Assembly: GCA_965601475.1 (NCBI GenBank)
Contig: OZ271832.1
Location: 5,022,001 to 5,086,000, forward strand
Direction of reading: 5' to 3'
Source: JAWPMT01 sp965601475
Lineage (GTDB): Bacteria > Bacteroidota > Bacteroidia > Cytophagales > Cyclobacteriaceae
DNA length: 64,000 bases
Below the pieces are notes generated by a model, which did no database searches, was not told the DNA's origin, and was given only the letters and a program-made list of their open reading frames with translations. Position numbers and translations under genes: made by a program. How positions within the stretch are numbered: the first letter of the stretch is position 1; the number at the start of each line of letters is the position of its first letter. This document shows, piece by piece, positions 49,001-56,082 of the stretch.

Positions 49001-50028
49001 TGGAACTCGCCATTGAAGTATCGGATTTGCTTGATAATGGCCCAGCTATCACCTCGCCGGATATCACATATTTCAGCGAGAACAGCACGGATGTGGCCTA
49101 TGTGGCCACCGCTTCCGAACCGGCCATCTTCAGTCTGGGTACGTCGAATGATGAGTCGCTATTTGTCCTGGCTGCTGACGGAGAAGTCAGCTTTCTGGTA
49201 CCTCCGAATTTTGAGGAACCTTTGGATGCCGACGGAGACAACAGATATGTGATTGAGGTGCTGGCAGCAGACCTACTGCAAAACTTCAGTAGCTTGGAGG
49301 TGGTCATCGAGGTCACCAACGTTAGGGAGTCGCTTATCAGCGGTGATCTGAATGACGACGGAATCATTGGCGAAGATGAGATCGCCGGGGACGTCAATAT
49401 GGATGGAATCATCGGAATTGGAGAGATCGCTGGTGATGTTGATGGGGATGGTACCATCGGAGTTGGTGAGATCGCAGGAGACATCAATGGAGACGGTGTT
49501 ATCAACCGGGATGAGGAAGGAAGAATTGATGGTATTGTGGAGATTGCAGGAGATATTGATGGAGATGGCACCATTAACGGTGATGAGATTGCAGGTGATG
49601 TGAACGGAGACCTGCAAATTGGTGATGACGAAATCGCCGGTGATGCTGATGGCGACCGGTCCATTGATGATACCGAGATGGTTGGCGATATCGATGGGGA
49701 TGGTAGCATTGGAGCTGGAGAAATGGAGGGAGATACGAATGGAGACGGTTTCCTCAATGAGGAGGACCAGGCCGTACTCTCAGTGGAGCACTTGGTAGAT
49801 ATCAGATTATTCCCGAATCCAGTTCGAACCATACTGCATATTGACATGGGTGCGGAGCAGTCAGCGATGCCTGTACAGGTAGTCAACATGTCCGGGCAGG
49901 TGCTAATCGATGTTACGCTGGATCGACATCAGGGTGCCATCGATGTCCAGGCCCTTAAGGCCGGAATTTACCTACTGCAAGCGACGGTGGATGGAGAGGT
50001 GATGGCATGGAGATTCTCCAAGCAATGA
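40060..50028 (+). CDS. Giant exported protein: two subtilisin (S8) domains, tandem modules, EF-loop array, T9SS tail
   Basis: 3,322 residues with a signal peptide (VVFLVIISLGTWVSSAQ). S8 domain 1: Asp216 (VIDGGID), His271 (DDHGTHVGGT), Ser445 (SGTSMACPH). An FN3 domain at about 510-625, then a beta-propeller-like or anchor region and Hydin/ASPM-type Ig repeats (SSNDPTNPSITIPV). A prodomain-like segment (FVKNRLLIKLK, about 1135-1205) leads into S8 domain 2: Asp1253, His1308, Ser1468 (NGTSMASPH). Two copies of a 245-residue amidotransferase-like module alternate with Ig repeats (about 1740-1985 and 2195-2440). Five cadherin-like repeats of about 98 residues (2600-3090), an EF-loop array (3096-3237) and a Por sorting domain (FPNPVRTILHIDM to the end) complete it. 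Both catalytic triads are intact. Probably a cell-surface or released protease. Confidence 0.9.
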   Translation: MTTQAGKKEVGLVFFRAWFRVVFLVIISLGTWVSSAQSNAIKVKFDPDFAAQLETSVKRQSVDGLVKFGIRPLDSLNEVFKVMQMERLFPYNEKFDKRHRKHGLQLWYKLTTSDPQLSARQCARIYEDCGFVLKAEIFLEKKHNDGFTHLSRNIFTATGEDIGPARVSSFDDPQLPNQWHYDNTGQTGGSPGADTDLLSAWDIQTGDPNVVVAVIDGGIDVSHEDLSDAMWVNTAEQLGTTGVDDDGNGYVDDVYGYSFGDNSGTIPADDHGTHVGGTVGAVNNNGTGVSGVAGGDGSGNGVRLMSCAAFGAFGTGGFDAAFVYAADNGAVIAQNSWGYTSPGAYEQSVLDAIGYFIANAGFDEFGNPVGPMQGGLVVFAAGNSNSSADYYPGYYESVLAVASTDHRDIRSSFSNYGGWVDIAAPGSSVLSSFPGNTYGSISGTSMACPHVSGAAALIVSEFGGMGLTPAEVWGRLVGTTDDIDPLNPGFEGDLGSGRLNAFNALQTDSGIPPSDIIDLTATSITGFSVDLSWTAPGANADSGVASRYDLRYARFPIDLANFATAAQVTSVPSPGTAGTTQSATVVGLDPLTTYYFAMKTINFFGNTSGLSNTLSVTTLDIPEIGIDPDSLLAVLDQGSDTTLVITISNDGNEVLEFDFPDFSSSPDLNDNKTSFIDFSYGSFSKDEEDTRHGHPVLQGRGEDGGFGYSWIDSNHPGGPAFSWMDISSTGTPVYLSDDDRELVKLGFDFPFYDETKSSVYISSNGFLSFGSAGAINYVNQQIPTTSAPNDIIAPFWDDLYPSSGQVHYLKEEDKFTVQFTGVGFYGNSSVDNTFQVVLREDGVIEFFYLDMTDRASATVGIESFDGTEGMQVAFNTAYIADSLAIRISSLPDFISQILPSSGSIPAGDSKDVLVSFQADSIDAGNYERTITLSSNDPTNPSITIPVILHVNGVPNIAVSDTLLDFGDNFLSSRDSLELRLSNVGSETLIISDIAGTDLPFSIESLAYPITFLPKESRSIQIYFQSDAPGAFTDSLRIVSNDRQDSVRIIALTGNSLEPPTMELSPTSIAEDLLTGDSVTAFVTIANTTTAGASDLTFHVGVEAVTTTANRSAQSTSQVYNKLRELPKGKKFVKNRLLIKLKNSVSRSVVLDLKTRFNARTLHRYRYTDTELWSISDMTVEEAIQSVYEDDNVLYAEPDYEVQAIDIPDDPSFSSLWGMHNTGQTGGTADADIDAMEAWDLSTDSRNIVVGIIDTGIDYNHEDLSNNIWVNDDEIPDNGLDDDGNGYVDDVYGWDFVYDDNDPMDGHNHGTHVAGTVGAEGDNGIGVAGVTWNVQLMALKFLNDGGSGSTSDAIEAIEYAIANGANLTNNSWGGGGRSRALRDVILAAHEANQLFVAAAGNSGDDNDFSPHYPSSYNVRNIISVAATDHNDQLADFSNYGATTVDLAAPGVSVLSSVPGNGYSSFNGTSMASPHVAGAIALAWGQSPYLSNMEIKELLFETVDPIAAVASNTVTGGRLNVHELVRNTQGWVRLETTSGVVPPDSAYQVDVLLNADGLIGDTYEVNLVITSNDPFASHEVVPVQLRVTDAPDVELGADSINFGVQFTGTLATRTLSVANDGTEDLEILKFIFSNSVFSVDTASLTLEPGQEFELPISFNPLVAAAEEGLMTIVTNDFDKDTLFVRLYGEGVAPPVIAVSPDSLGEALHTGEVATKFLTIDNSAGGSDLIWAIETNPRATKTSNLYNAYDKKSRTTVNADEHNSGKGRVGPIPMDIINQLSGETRILSWTRFTDLSREYPNTLNAISQYFTDYTVTTTRTKNPEVLRDQLADADVFLIPEQEGGSNSLFRSLGKSWAEVLKVFVQGGGILLQCGSSSSAHQILNKSGLLTVSYHGWAPKGMMMVEDTTHALTSGLSSLIPSQYFMYVLDLEDSEATQLVSHDDHTAVAIKEVGLGSVIYVGYDFYDYDDNAAMIISNAVTYLGNRLGWLVVDQTTDTLAAGSTQDIEVNLDAAGLFGGVYEATLTVSSNDPVNSSVQVPVALEVTAAPDIIVSQDSLDFGIQFVGAQVTKTLTVSNEGTDSLGVTDVAIDNLDFEADTTAFGLKPGESLEVKLTYSPAAVEVDDIELFFVSNDRDEDSLLVRLLAEAVAPPVIVVTPDSIDEALFTGETSTQLFTIDNSAGGSDLIWTIETNPRSTTTSNLYNAYDGAKSRTTVDADEHNSGKGRVSPIPMDIINQLSGETRILSWTTYADFSREYPNTLNAISQYFTDYTVTTTTTSDPDVLKDQLADVDVFLIPEQEGGSASIFRSLGSSWSEVLTDFVEGGGTVLQCGSYSGAHQILNKSGLLTLSYQGGEYGGMMMVEDTSHAVTSGLGSLIPVQNATYLLVLEDSEAKQLVSYDGHTAVAFKELGLGSVIYIGYDFYDYDDNAAIIISNAVTYGNRPFNWLTVDQTADTLAAGGTQGIAVDFDASGLFGGVYEAVLTVSSNDPINPIVKVPVTLEVTGVPDISFDKTRIDFQNELVGGLLVDSVRIINEGTDVLVISDIQTNNTAYVVNQTTMEIAAFDAEFLVISYSPSENNVDGLLTIFSNDEDESSVTVELNVDDVDPSITSLPASTFEENGTETAYLPTADEEVVFSLGEGADEALFSTNNLGHISFTTPPDYEDPQDLNMDNGYEITVIATDIIGNSSTLDVTITVSDLDEIPPTITSADAATLVENTGGVVYSASADEAVVFSLGSAKDEALFELSNGTDIGFLSAPDFEDPRDADGDNHYELDIIATDLAGNSSSLEIIITVLNLDDDAPIITSESEVEFVENGTAIAYHATADEQVTFALGNDKDEALFQFISDDKIKFIDAPDFENPLDADGDNAYELDIFATDDAGNDSMLEVIIIVMDEDEKEPTFTSPSFVSFDENGVDMAYKIKTDEVASFALGADKDEPLFYLSNGNKIYFVTAPDFEDPQDSDGDNVYLLDVFAVDTAGNTSAMELAIEVSDLLDNGPAITSPDITYFSENSTDVAYVATASEPAIFSLGTSNDESLFVLAADGEVSFLVPPNFEEPLDADGDNRYVIEVLAADLLQNFSSLEVVIEVTNVRESLISGDLNDDGIIGEDEIAGDVNMDGIIGIGEIAGDVDGDGTIGVGEIAGDINGDGVINRDEEGRIDGIVEIAGDIDGDGTINGDEIAGDVNGDLQIGDDEIAGDADGDRSIDDTEMVGDIDGDGSIGAGEMEGDTNGDGFLNEEDQAVLSVEHLVDIRLFPNPVRTILHIDMGAEQSAMPVQVVNMSGQVLIDVTLDRHQGAIDVQALKAGIYLLQATVDGEVMAWRFSKQ
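45271..46020 (+). repeat. Internal module copy 1 of the giant protease
   Basis: Encodes SNLYNAYDKKSRTTVNADEH to GSVIYVGYDFYDYDD. The second copy at 46642-47383 is about 80-85% identical by eye in protein and highly similar in DNA, which points to a fairly recent internal duplication. The fold looks like a ThuA/class I amidotransferase-like domain (FVQGGGILLQCGS, YDFYDYDDNAA). Confidence 0.75.
46642..47383 (+). repeat. Internal module copy 2 of the giant protease
   Basis: See copy 1 at 45271-46020. It has a one-codon insertion (YDGAKSRTT against YDKKSRTT). Confidence 0.75.
49345..49770 (+). repeat. Tandem array of EF-hand calcium loops
   Basis: It encodes about nine loops of the form DxDGDGxIxxxE (for example GDVDGDGTIGVGEI), mostly in a 15-residue period with the linker IAG or similar. 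One repeat is enlarged (DEEGRIDGIVEIAG). Each loop has the acidic positions 1, 3, 5 and 12 of a calcium EF-hand, but the linkers are too short for flanking helices. Confidence 0.85.
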
Positions 50029-50175
50029 TGGAGGGAGGTTAGCGACCTTTCCCTGCGGACTGTTCTTCACGGCAATTCAGATGGGTATTTTCGATAGTCA
50101 TAGTGGGGGAGAAACACTTCAGATATTTTGCCTCGCCCTTGACTGAGGAAGTCCTGTTTTTGTATCTTCCGATTC

Positions 50176-51366
50176 ATGGAGGTCAAGCGACTGTTCTTTG
50201 AAAGCCAAAAGGTGAGGCCACCCATAACCTTTAAGGGTAGTGAAATTGGTATTTGGGGGGAGCAAAACTATTTCGTACCTATTGAGTCCATAAGGATATA
50301 TGTGTTCCATAAGGAAAATGTGGACCGGCAATGGATAGCATTTAGTGAAATCTATGAATGGATATATATCTCAACCGAGAAGGATGATTTTATTGAATTC
50401 CTGCTGAGGACTCTACCATTCCATGAGCGTTTTGAAATGACCAGTGGTAAAAACCAGGAAAGGGACTCAATCTACCTGGAGGGCGGTGCATTATACATGT
50501 TCTATTCTTATCGAAAGTTCTTTATTTGGGACATCGAAAATAAAGAGCTACCATTAGGCGAAGTCAAGCACTCCAGAAGGTTCTACAGTTGGGCAGACAA
50601 TGTTGGTATGCGTGCTCTGTCGACAGAAGAATATACATTGACCGCAAAGGAGGAGGACCTATTGCAATCACATAGCAACGACCTCTTCACATTTGGATTT
50701 CATCACCAGTCCAGCGCTCGGTTTTTTCTGACCAGTAAAGTGGATTCCGGGCAGCATTTCTACTTGGTGCAATATTTGGAGAAGACGCATTTCTTTTCAA
50801 GTCAATACTATGACCAAGCGGTGGATTTATCTCGCCTGACTCTTATTGAACTAGTGGGTGAAGAGCGTTCCTTCAATATTTTGACTTTGCCAGGATTGGA
50901 TGCACTTGTTTTCAAAGATGCGCAGGTTTTTGCGGATTATCTCAAGCAAAATGGTATCCAGAATTATCGAAAAATGATTCTCTCAGAAGATGTGAAGGAG
51001 ACTCAAACTGGGAAGAAAACCTGGTACTTCAAACTTGCCAATGACGAGTTTCTGTTAATCAATGAGAGCCTGGATGAGAATTACACGGAGGGTCAAATGT
51101 TTTTGGAGGGGCATTTGCAGAAAATATTCTATTGGAGTGATGAGCACAAGAAGCCCTCGGTTATCGAGTTACTAGACCAAACACTAAAGGAAGTCTGGAA
51201 AGGCAATTGGGACGATGTACACGCCCCAAAGGTTTTGAAAGATTTTGTAATTGAAAAGAACAAGCTGCAAAAGAGACAATCACTCGAAGGCAACTTAGGC
51301 TGCATTGGAATAAGCCTGGTTGTCTTACTCGTTATCAGTTTGTTGATCTACTGGATCTTTTGGTGA
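50176..51366 (+). CDS. Unknown protein with C-terminal membrane anchor
   Basis: 396 residues with no signal peptide. The long soluble part is rich in Phe/Tyr/Trp and the product ends in one hydrophobic segment (CIGISLVVLLVISLLIYWIF), so it is probably tail-anchored with the bulk in the cytoplasm. I recognise no domain. Internal segments around FFIWDIENKELP and KIFYWSDEHKKPS are weakly alike and might reflect a repeat. It stands alone, convergent with mnmE. Confidence 0.75.
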   Translation: MEVKRLFFESQKVRPPITFKGSEIGIWGEQNYFVPIESIRIYVFHKENVDRQWIAFSEIYEWIYISTEKDDFIEFLLRTLPFHERFEMTSGKNQERDSIYLEGGALYMFYSYRKFFIWDIENKELPLGEVKHSRRFYSWADNVGMRALSTEEYTLTAKEEDLLQSHSNDLFTFGFHHQSSARFFLTSKVDSGQHFYLVQYLEKTHFFSSQYYDQAVDLSRLTLIELVGEERSFNILTLPGLDALVFKDAQVFADYLKQNGIQNYRKMILSEDVKETQTGKKTWYFKLANDEFLLINESLDENYTEGQMFLEGHLQKIFYWSDEHKKPSVIELLDQTLKEVWKGNWDDVHAPKVLKDFVIEKNKLQKRQSLEGNLGCIGISLVVLLVISLLIYWIFW

Positions 51367-51514
51367 TTTGGCTATATCAGTATGTGTTTGAGGAGACTAG
51401 ACATCTAAAATCACCTTCAAATAGAATGATATGATCGAGTGATAAGAAGCGACTAAGCGTCCGATATTGAATGAATGGCGACCCTTCCTCTGTGCCATTT
51501 TGTTGATTCGAACC

Positions 51515-52867
51515 TTATTTCCCAATACAAAATTTTGAGAAAATATTGGCGAGGAGGTCATCGGTTGTAATCTCCCCGGTGATTTCCCCCAAGTGAAATA
51601 GCGCCTGGCGGATGTCCATGGCCAGAAAGTCGTTGGTGATTTCGCTTTCAACACCTGCCAGCACCCTCTGAAGTGCACCCTTTGTATTGGTCAGGCACTC
51701 AAGATGTCTTACCGAGGTGACCACTGTGCTCTCTGTGGTGATCTCACCGAAGCTTGTGTGGTTGACCAGCTTCTCGCGTACCAACTCCAGATTGATTTTG
51801 TCTTTAGCGGAAATGACCATGCTATCCTCGTGGATGCTGCTCAGATTTCTGGGAGATAGGTCTGATTTGTTCCCAATTACAAAAAATGGAATGCCTAGGC
51901 CCGAGACTTCCTCAATTTGCGACCTTATGGACGATTCTTCATCTGCACTCAGGTCAATGAGTAATATGATCACGGCAGCCTGGCGCATTTTTTCCCGCGT
52001 CTTTTGTACCCCGATCGATTCAATTTTGTCGCTGGTCTCTCGCAAACCAGCCGTATCAATGAATCGGAATAATACGCCTTCTATGTTTATGGTGTCTTCG
52101 ACTGTATCCCGCGTGGTGCCGGGAATATCGGACACAATAGCCTTGTCTTCATTCAACAATGCATTGAGTAAGGTGGATTTACCGGCATTGGGTTTGCCCG
52201 CTATCACAACGGGTACACCTTTTTTTAGGGCATTGCCTAGTTCGAAACTGCGGATCAGCCCATTTATGGTTTTGAGTATGCGATTGACCAGTTCCGAGAG
52301 TTCCACTCTGCTGGCAAACTCTACATCCTCCTCTGAGAAGTCCAATTCCAGCTCGATCATAGAGGCGAAATGGATCAACTCCTCTCGAAGTTGCTGAATC
52401 TCCCCGGAGAAGCCTCCACGCATCTGCTTCATTGCTGCGCTATGGGCTGCTTCCGATTCTGCCGCAATCAGATCGGCTACTGCCTCAGCCTGGGCGAGAT
52501 CAAACCGGCCGTTGATGAAGGCTCGCTGTGTGAACTCACCCGGTTTGGCGAGTATGGCACCAGCTCCAATGAATAGTTTGAGTATCGACTGAATAATGTA
52601 ATTGGAACCGTGACAAGATATTTCAACGACATCTTCCTTCGTGAAGGAGTTTGGGCCTTTGAATATCGTAACAACCACTTCATCAATGATATGCTCACTA
52701 GCTCTTATGGTACCGAAATGAACCGTGTGAGATGGTTGTTTTTCCAGATCTTTGCCCTTAAAGGCCTGATTGACCAGCATGATCGCATCATTGCCTGATA
52801 GCCTGATCACACCTATTGCTCCAATTCCTGGGGGTGTGGACAGCGCTATAATTGTAGGGGTATCCAT
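51515..52867 (-). CDS. mnmE: tRNA uridine-5-carboxymethylaminomethyl(34) synthesis GTPase MnmE
   Basis: 450 residues. With MnmG it modifies U34 of certain tRNAs. It starts MDTPTIIALSTPPGIGAIGV, the conserved MnmE N-terminus. The G domain has GKPNAGKST, DIPGTTRD, DTAGLRET and NKSD, and the C-terminus ends in the catalytic CIGK. The open frame extends 31 codons upstream into feoB, but the family start is at 52867, where ATG overlaps the feoB stop as TGATG. It is the last gene of the iron operon, an unusual neighbourhood. Confidence 0.96.
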   Translation of the reverse strand: MDTPTIIALSTPPGIGAIGVIRLSGNDAIMLVNQAFKGKDLEKQPSHTVHFGTIRASEHIIDEVVVTIFKGPNSFTKEDVVEISCHGSNYIIQSILKLFIGAGAILAKPGEFTQRAFINGRFDLAQAEAVADLIAAESEAAHSAAMKQMRGGFSGEIQQLREELIHFASMIELELDFSEEDVEFASRVELSELVNRILKTINGLIRSFELGNALKKGVPVVIAGKPNAGKSTLLNALLNEDKAIVSDIPGTTRDTVEDTINIEGVLFRFIDTAGLRETSDKIESIGVQKTREKMRQAAVIILLIDLSADEESSIRSQIEEVSGLGIPFFVIGNKSDLSPRNLSSIHEDSMVISAKDKINLELVREKLVNHTSFGEITTESTVVTSVRHLECLTNTKGALQRVLAGVESEITNDFLAMDIRQALFHLGEITGEITTDDLLANIFSKFCIGK

Positions 52868-54288
52868 CAGCTCAGGATCCTCCAGATTTGAGCTACCAGG
52901 AATGTGACCACAAAGCCTACAATGACGGGAAGAATACTGGAAACCGTCGTCCATTTCCAACTCTTCGTCTCCTTGTATATGGTATAGATTGTCGTGCTAC
53001 AAGGATTGTGTAGCAAGCTAAATAACATGAGATTGATTCCCGTGAGTAACGTCCAGCCTCCCGCTTTGAGTATCTCTGCTGTAGCCAATGGGGAGTCCAA
53101 TTCAAACATGACCCCCTCTCCGGCACCAACACCCAGAAGGCCAAGTTTGGCTACTGTCAACATTAGAATGGTGGGAATCACGATTTCATTCGCCGGAATA
53201 GCCACTATGTAAGCGAGCAGGATCACCCCATTCAAGCCTATATAGAGTCCAAACCCATCGAACCAATCGATTGTGAGGTTGGCAAGCGAGTCACCACCAA
53301 CGTTAATGTTGGATATCAGCCAAATTACCAGGCCGGCCGGAGCTGCAAAAATGATCGCACGCCACAGTACAATCAGCGTTCTATCAATGAGCGAGGTATA
53401 CAAAGTCTTCCAAAAGCGAGGAGGTCTGTAGGGAGGAAGCTCCAGGGTGAACGTCGAGACTTCGCCCCTCAGGATCGTACGAGAAAGGAACCAACTCGTG
53501 CCAAACATGAAGAAGACACCCAGCAGCGCCACGAAGATCACGGCACCTGTAGCGGCCAAACCGCTGAACTGCTGTGGCACAAGCACACCAATGAAGATCG
53601 TAGCAATCAATATCTGCGTGGGCCATCGGCCATTGCAAAGGCTGAAATTGTTGGTGATGATCGCAATCAATCGTTCCCTCGGACTGTCGATGATCCGGGT
53701 GGAAACGACACCGGCAGCATTGCAGCCCCAACCCATTGTCATCGTCAATGCTTGCTTACCATGTGCGCCGGCCCTTTTGAACAGTGAATCCAGGTTAAAA
53801 GCCACCCTCGGCAGATAGCCAAAGTCCTCCAACAACGTGAATATTGGAAAGAAGATGGCCATGGGAGGTAGCATCACAGAGATGACCCACGTAACAGCCA
53901 GGTAAATACCGTCGATCAGTAAACCATCAATCCACCAGGGTATTCCAATGCTGGCAGAACCCTGCTTCAGTAGCGGGTAAAGTGTGTCGAGAAACAGCGT
54001 CGCCAACATGCTTGAGGGATAGTTTGCTCCTTCGATGGTTAGCCACAAGACCACTGACAAAATCATCAGCATGATCGGAAAACCAAGATTTTTGCTGGTA
54101 AGCACTTTGTCCAGTGCCCTGTCAAAGCTATAGCTGATCTTCCGGTCAGGTTTGTTTTCAGACCTTCCGCTAATGTTTGCCGCATCTGCATAGATGCTCT
54201 CCGTGAGCTGATCGTGAAAATCATTCCCTACCTGCCATCGCAACTCTGATGCTGTCGCGAGTAAATCGTCAATCTTTTCCTCCTTCAT
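52867..54288 (-). CDS. feoB: FeoB, membrane part (split ferrous iron transporter)
   Basis: 473 residues carrying the transmembrane gate of FeoB: about ten membrane segments, the Gate motifs (LPPMAIFFPIFTLLEDFGYL, HGKQALTMTMGWGCNAAGVV) and NNFSLCNGRWP. It begins two codons after the TAG that ends the GTPase part and is in the same reading frame, so the two pieces equal one FeoB with an internal stop. The ATG at 54288 allows separate translation by reinitiation. Together the halves have the usual FeoB length of about 730 residues. Confidence 0.9.
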   Translation of the reverse strand: MKEEKIDDLLATASELRWQVGNDFHDQLTESIYADAANISGRSENKPDRKISYSFDRALDKVLTSKNLGFPIMLMILSVVLWLTIEGANYPSSMLATLFLDTLYPLLKQGSASIGIPWWIDGLLIDGIYLAVTWVISVMLPPMAIFFPIFTLLEDFGYLPRVAFNLDSLFKRAGAHGKQALTMTMGWGCNAAGVVSTRIIDSPRERLIAIITNNFSLCNGRWPTQILIATIFIGVLVPQQFSGLAATGAVIFVALLGVFFMFGTSWFLSRTILRGEVSTFTLELPPYRPPRFWKTLYTSLIDRTLIVLWRAIIFAAPAGLVIWLISNINVGGDSLANLTIDWFDGFGLYIGLNGVILLAYIVAIPANEIVIPTILMLTVAKLGLLGVGAGEGVMFELDSPLATAEILKAGGWTLLTGINLMLFSLLHNPCSTTIYTIYKETKSWKWTTVSSILPVIVGFVVTFLVAQIWRILS

Positions 54289-54291
54289 CAG

Positions 54292-55062
54292 CTATTCCGT
54301 CAAAAATTCATTTTCTCTTACAGCCTCTATTATGCGTTGATCACCATCCAGTAGGCGCATGGCAATCCATCTTGTATTGGGTAGGCCCGGATAGAGGTTT
54401 TGCAGTTTTGAGGATAGTGCACCAATCGCTTTTTCGACTTCCTTTGACAATGACTTGATCCGATGAGGTTTTGTCGAAATAGATTGTGTGGCTACCTCGT
54501 GCACTACATTCAGGAGCTCGTTGATTCCTTTCTGACTCCTGGCCGAGGTTGGCACTACCGGTACACCCAGGTCTTTGGAAAGCATACGATCATCAATTTC
54601 AATGTCGTGCCTTTTGGCTTCGTCCATGAGGTTAAGGCATACCACAACCTTATCGGTAATCTCCAGTACCTGCAGGGTAAGATTGAGGTTTCGTTCAAGG
54701 CGTGAAGCATCCACGACTACTATGGTCACGTCTGGTTGCCCAAAGAGAATGAAGTTCCTGGCGACCTCTTCGTCAGTGGATGTTGACAGTAGCGAGTAGG
54801 TCCCGGGCAGGTCCACAAGTTTGTACTTCTTATCTCCATATTCGTACCCGCCCTCAGCGCGTGTCACGGTTTTGCCAGGCCAATTACCCGTATGTTGGCG
54901 CAAGCCTGTCAAAGCATTGAATATTGTACTCTTTCCAGTATTGGGATTGCCTGCCAGCGCTACCACATGATCAAAACTTGAGACATCGATGCCGAGTTTC
55001 TTAAGCTGTGCCGCGTTGTGAAATACGCAATCATCGCAATCAGAATGTACTACACTACTCAT
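54292..55062 (-). CDS. feoB: FeoB, GTPase part (split ferrous iron transporter)
   Basis: 256 residues: an N-terminal Cys pair (CDDC), then the FeoB G domain with GNPNTGKST, a Thr-containing switch (NWPGKTV), DLPGTYSL, NLMDE and SARSQKG, and the GDI helical domain to VRENEFLTE. It stops at TAG 54294-54292, in frame with the membrane part. The start overlaps the stop of the DtxR-FeoA fusion by 4 bp. The protein supplies the regulatory GTPase of Fe2+ uptake at the inner membrane. Confidence 0.92.
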   Translation of the reverse strand: MSSVVHSDCDDCVFHNAAQLKKLGIDVSSFDHVVALAGNPNTGKSTIFNALTGLRQHTGNWPGKTVTRAEGGYEYGDKKYKLVDLPGTYSLLSTSTDEEVARNFILFGQPDVTIVVVDASRLERNLNLTLQVLEITDKVVVCLNLMDEAKRHDIEIDDRMLSKDLGVPVVPTSARSQKGINELLNVVHEVATQSISTKPHRIKSLSKEVEKAIGALSSKLQNLYPGLPNTRWIAMRLLDGDQRIIEAVRENEFLTE

Positions 55063-56075
55063 AATTCCTTTTCTATTAATATGAAGTCAGCCTGGTCGTT
55101 CCTGAGTGCCACAATGGTATTGCGTATGGAGTAGGCTTTTGGTTCTTTCAGTGGATTCTCGAATTCTGCCTCGATCCTGCTTCCGGGCACAAAACCCAAA
55201 TCCAGTAGGCGACGCCTGTTGGAACCCCGGCAGTCTCTGGCAATACCTAGGATTTTAGCTTCTTCACCGGGATTCAATGCCGACAGCCTCACCGCCTTGG
55301 CTTCATAAATCTCCTGCTTCGACAGGGGGCTCACACTGACATTGCTGGCCACGATGGTAGATAGTCGATGAGAGATTCCCTCAGACTTCAAATCCACACT
55401 TTGGTCGCTGTTCTCGATGACGATGATCTGTGCTCCGATGCTTAACTTGTGAGAAAGGATCTGGCGGTAAATCGATTCTGGTTCATCCTCGATATGAACA
55501 ATTTTCGCTGGTACTCCTGGTTCGAGGGTAGTCAGGGATTGCCATTTGATTTCTATCATTTCGCCTGTCGCAGTAGGGATGGGATCGCCGTGGGGATCAA
55601 ACCGAGGATGCCCCAACTCATCACTCAACGACTGTGTTTTCCTTTCATCTAGTCTGTGCTCTTTCATTTCAGCCAGCTGATGCCAATCCACTGGTTGGAA
55701 CCCGGTCTTTTCGGCCAGGTACTTTTCCCAGAGCCGATGAACCCTTATGATTTTTAGTGCATAATCCTGTCCCTCTGACGTGAGGGAAATGGTATCATTC
55801 TCCAGACGGACTAACGCTTTCTGGGTCATCTCCTCAACCAGTTTGATGAGCTTACGGTGGGAGAGACGAAGGGCTCCCGCCATGGCGTTGAGGCTTGCTG
55901 CCCGCCCTCCATACTCGACATGAAACAACTGCTTCAGGATATCCTCAATTTGTTCCTTCTTGCTATGTCGGACGTTTTCTATGAACCATGAGGAATTGAA
56001 AAATCTGATCACCCCATAGGTAGCCAAAATGAGGGAGGCAAAAACGACGAGTGAAAGTATGGGGTCAGGGTACAT
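55059..56075 (-). CDS. Membrane-anchored DtxR-type regulator fused to FeoA-like domains
   Basis: 338 residues. There is one N-terminal membrane segment (ILSLVVFASLILATYGVIRF), then a DtxR-type winged helix and dimerisation domain (LNAMAGALRLSHRKLIKLVE, HRLWEKYLAEKTG, DPHGDPIP). An SH3-like FeoA region follows (about 180-245), then a second FeoA domain at the end (LSALNPGEEAKILGI, RRRLLDLGFVPGSRIE). It fills the FeoA position before feoB. It may sense iron at the membrane, or act only as FeoA with a relic HTH. No separate feoA is present. Confidence 0.85.
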   Translation of the reverse strand: MYPDPILSLVVFASLILATYGVIRFFNSSWFIENVRHSKKEQIEDILKQLFHVEYGGRAASLNAMAGALRLSHRKLIKLVEEMTQKALVRLENDTISLTSEGQDYALKIIRVHRLWEKYLAEKTGFQPVDWHQLAEMKEHRLDERKTQSLSDELGHPRFDPHGDPIPTATGEMIEIKWQSLTTLEPGVPAKIVHIEDEPESIYRQILSHKLSIGAQIIVIENSDQSVDLKSEGISHRLSTIVASNVSVSPLSKQEIYEAKAVRLSALNPGEEAKILGIARDCRGSNRRRLLDLGFVPGSRIEAEFENPLKEPKAYSIRNTIVALRNDQADFILIEKEL

Positions 56076-56082
56076 AGCTTCT

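Noticed and set aside
40951..49889. Many antisense frames within the giant protease gene, including one of 263 codons opposite the EF-loop array
   Set aside because: They are shadows of repetitive coding sequence; the long one is the complement of the GD/IAG repeats (Ser/Pro/Ile-rich).
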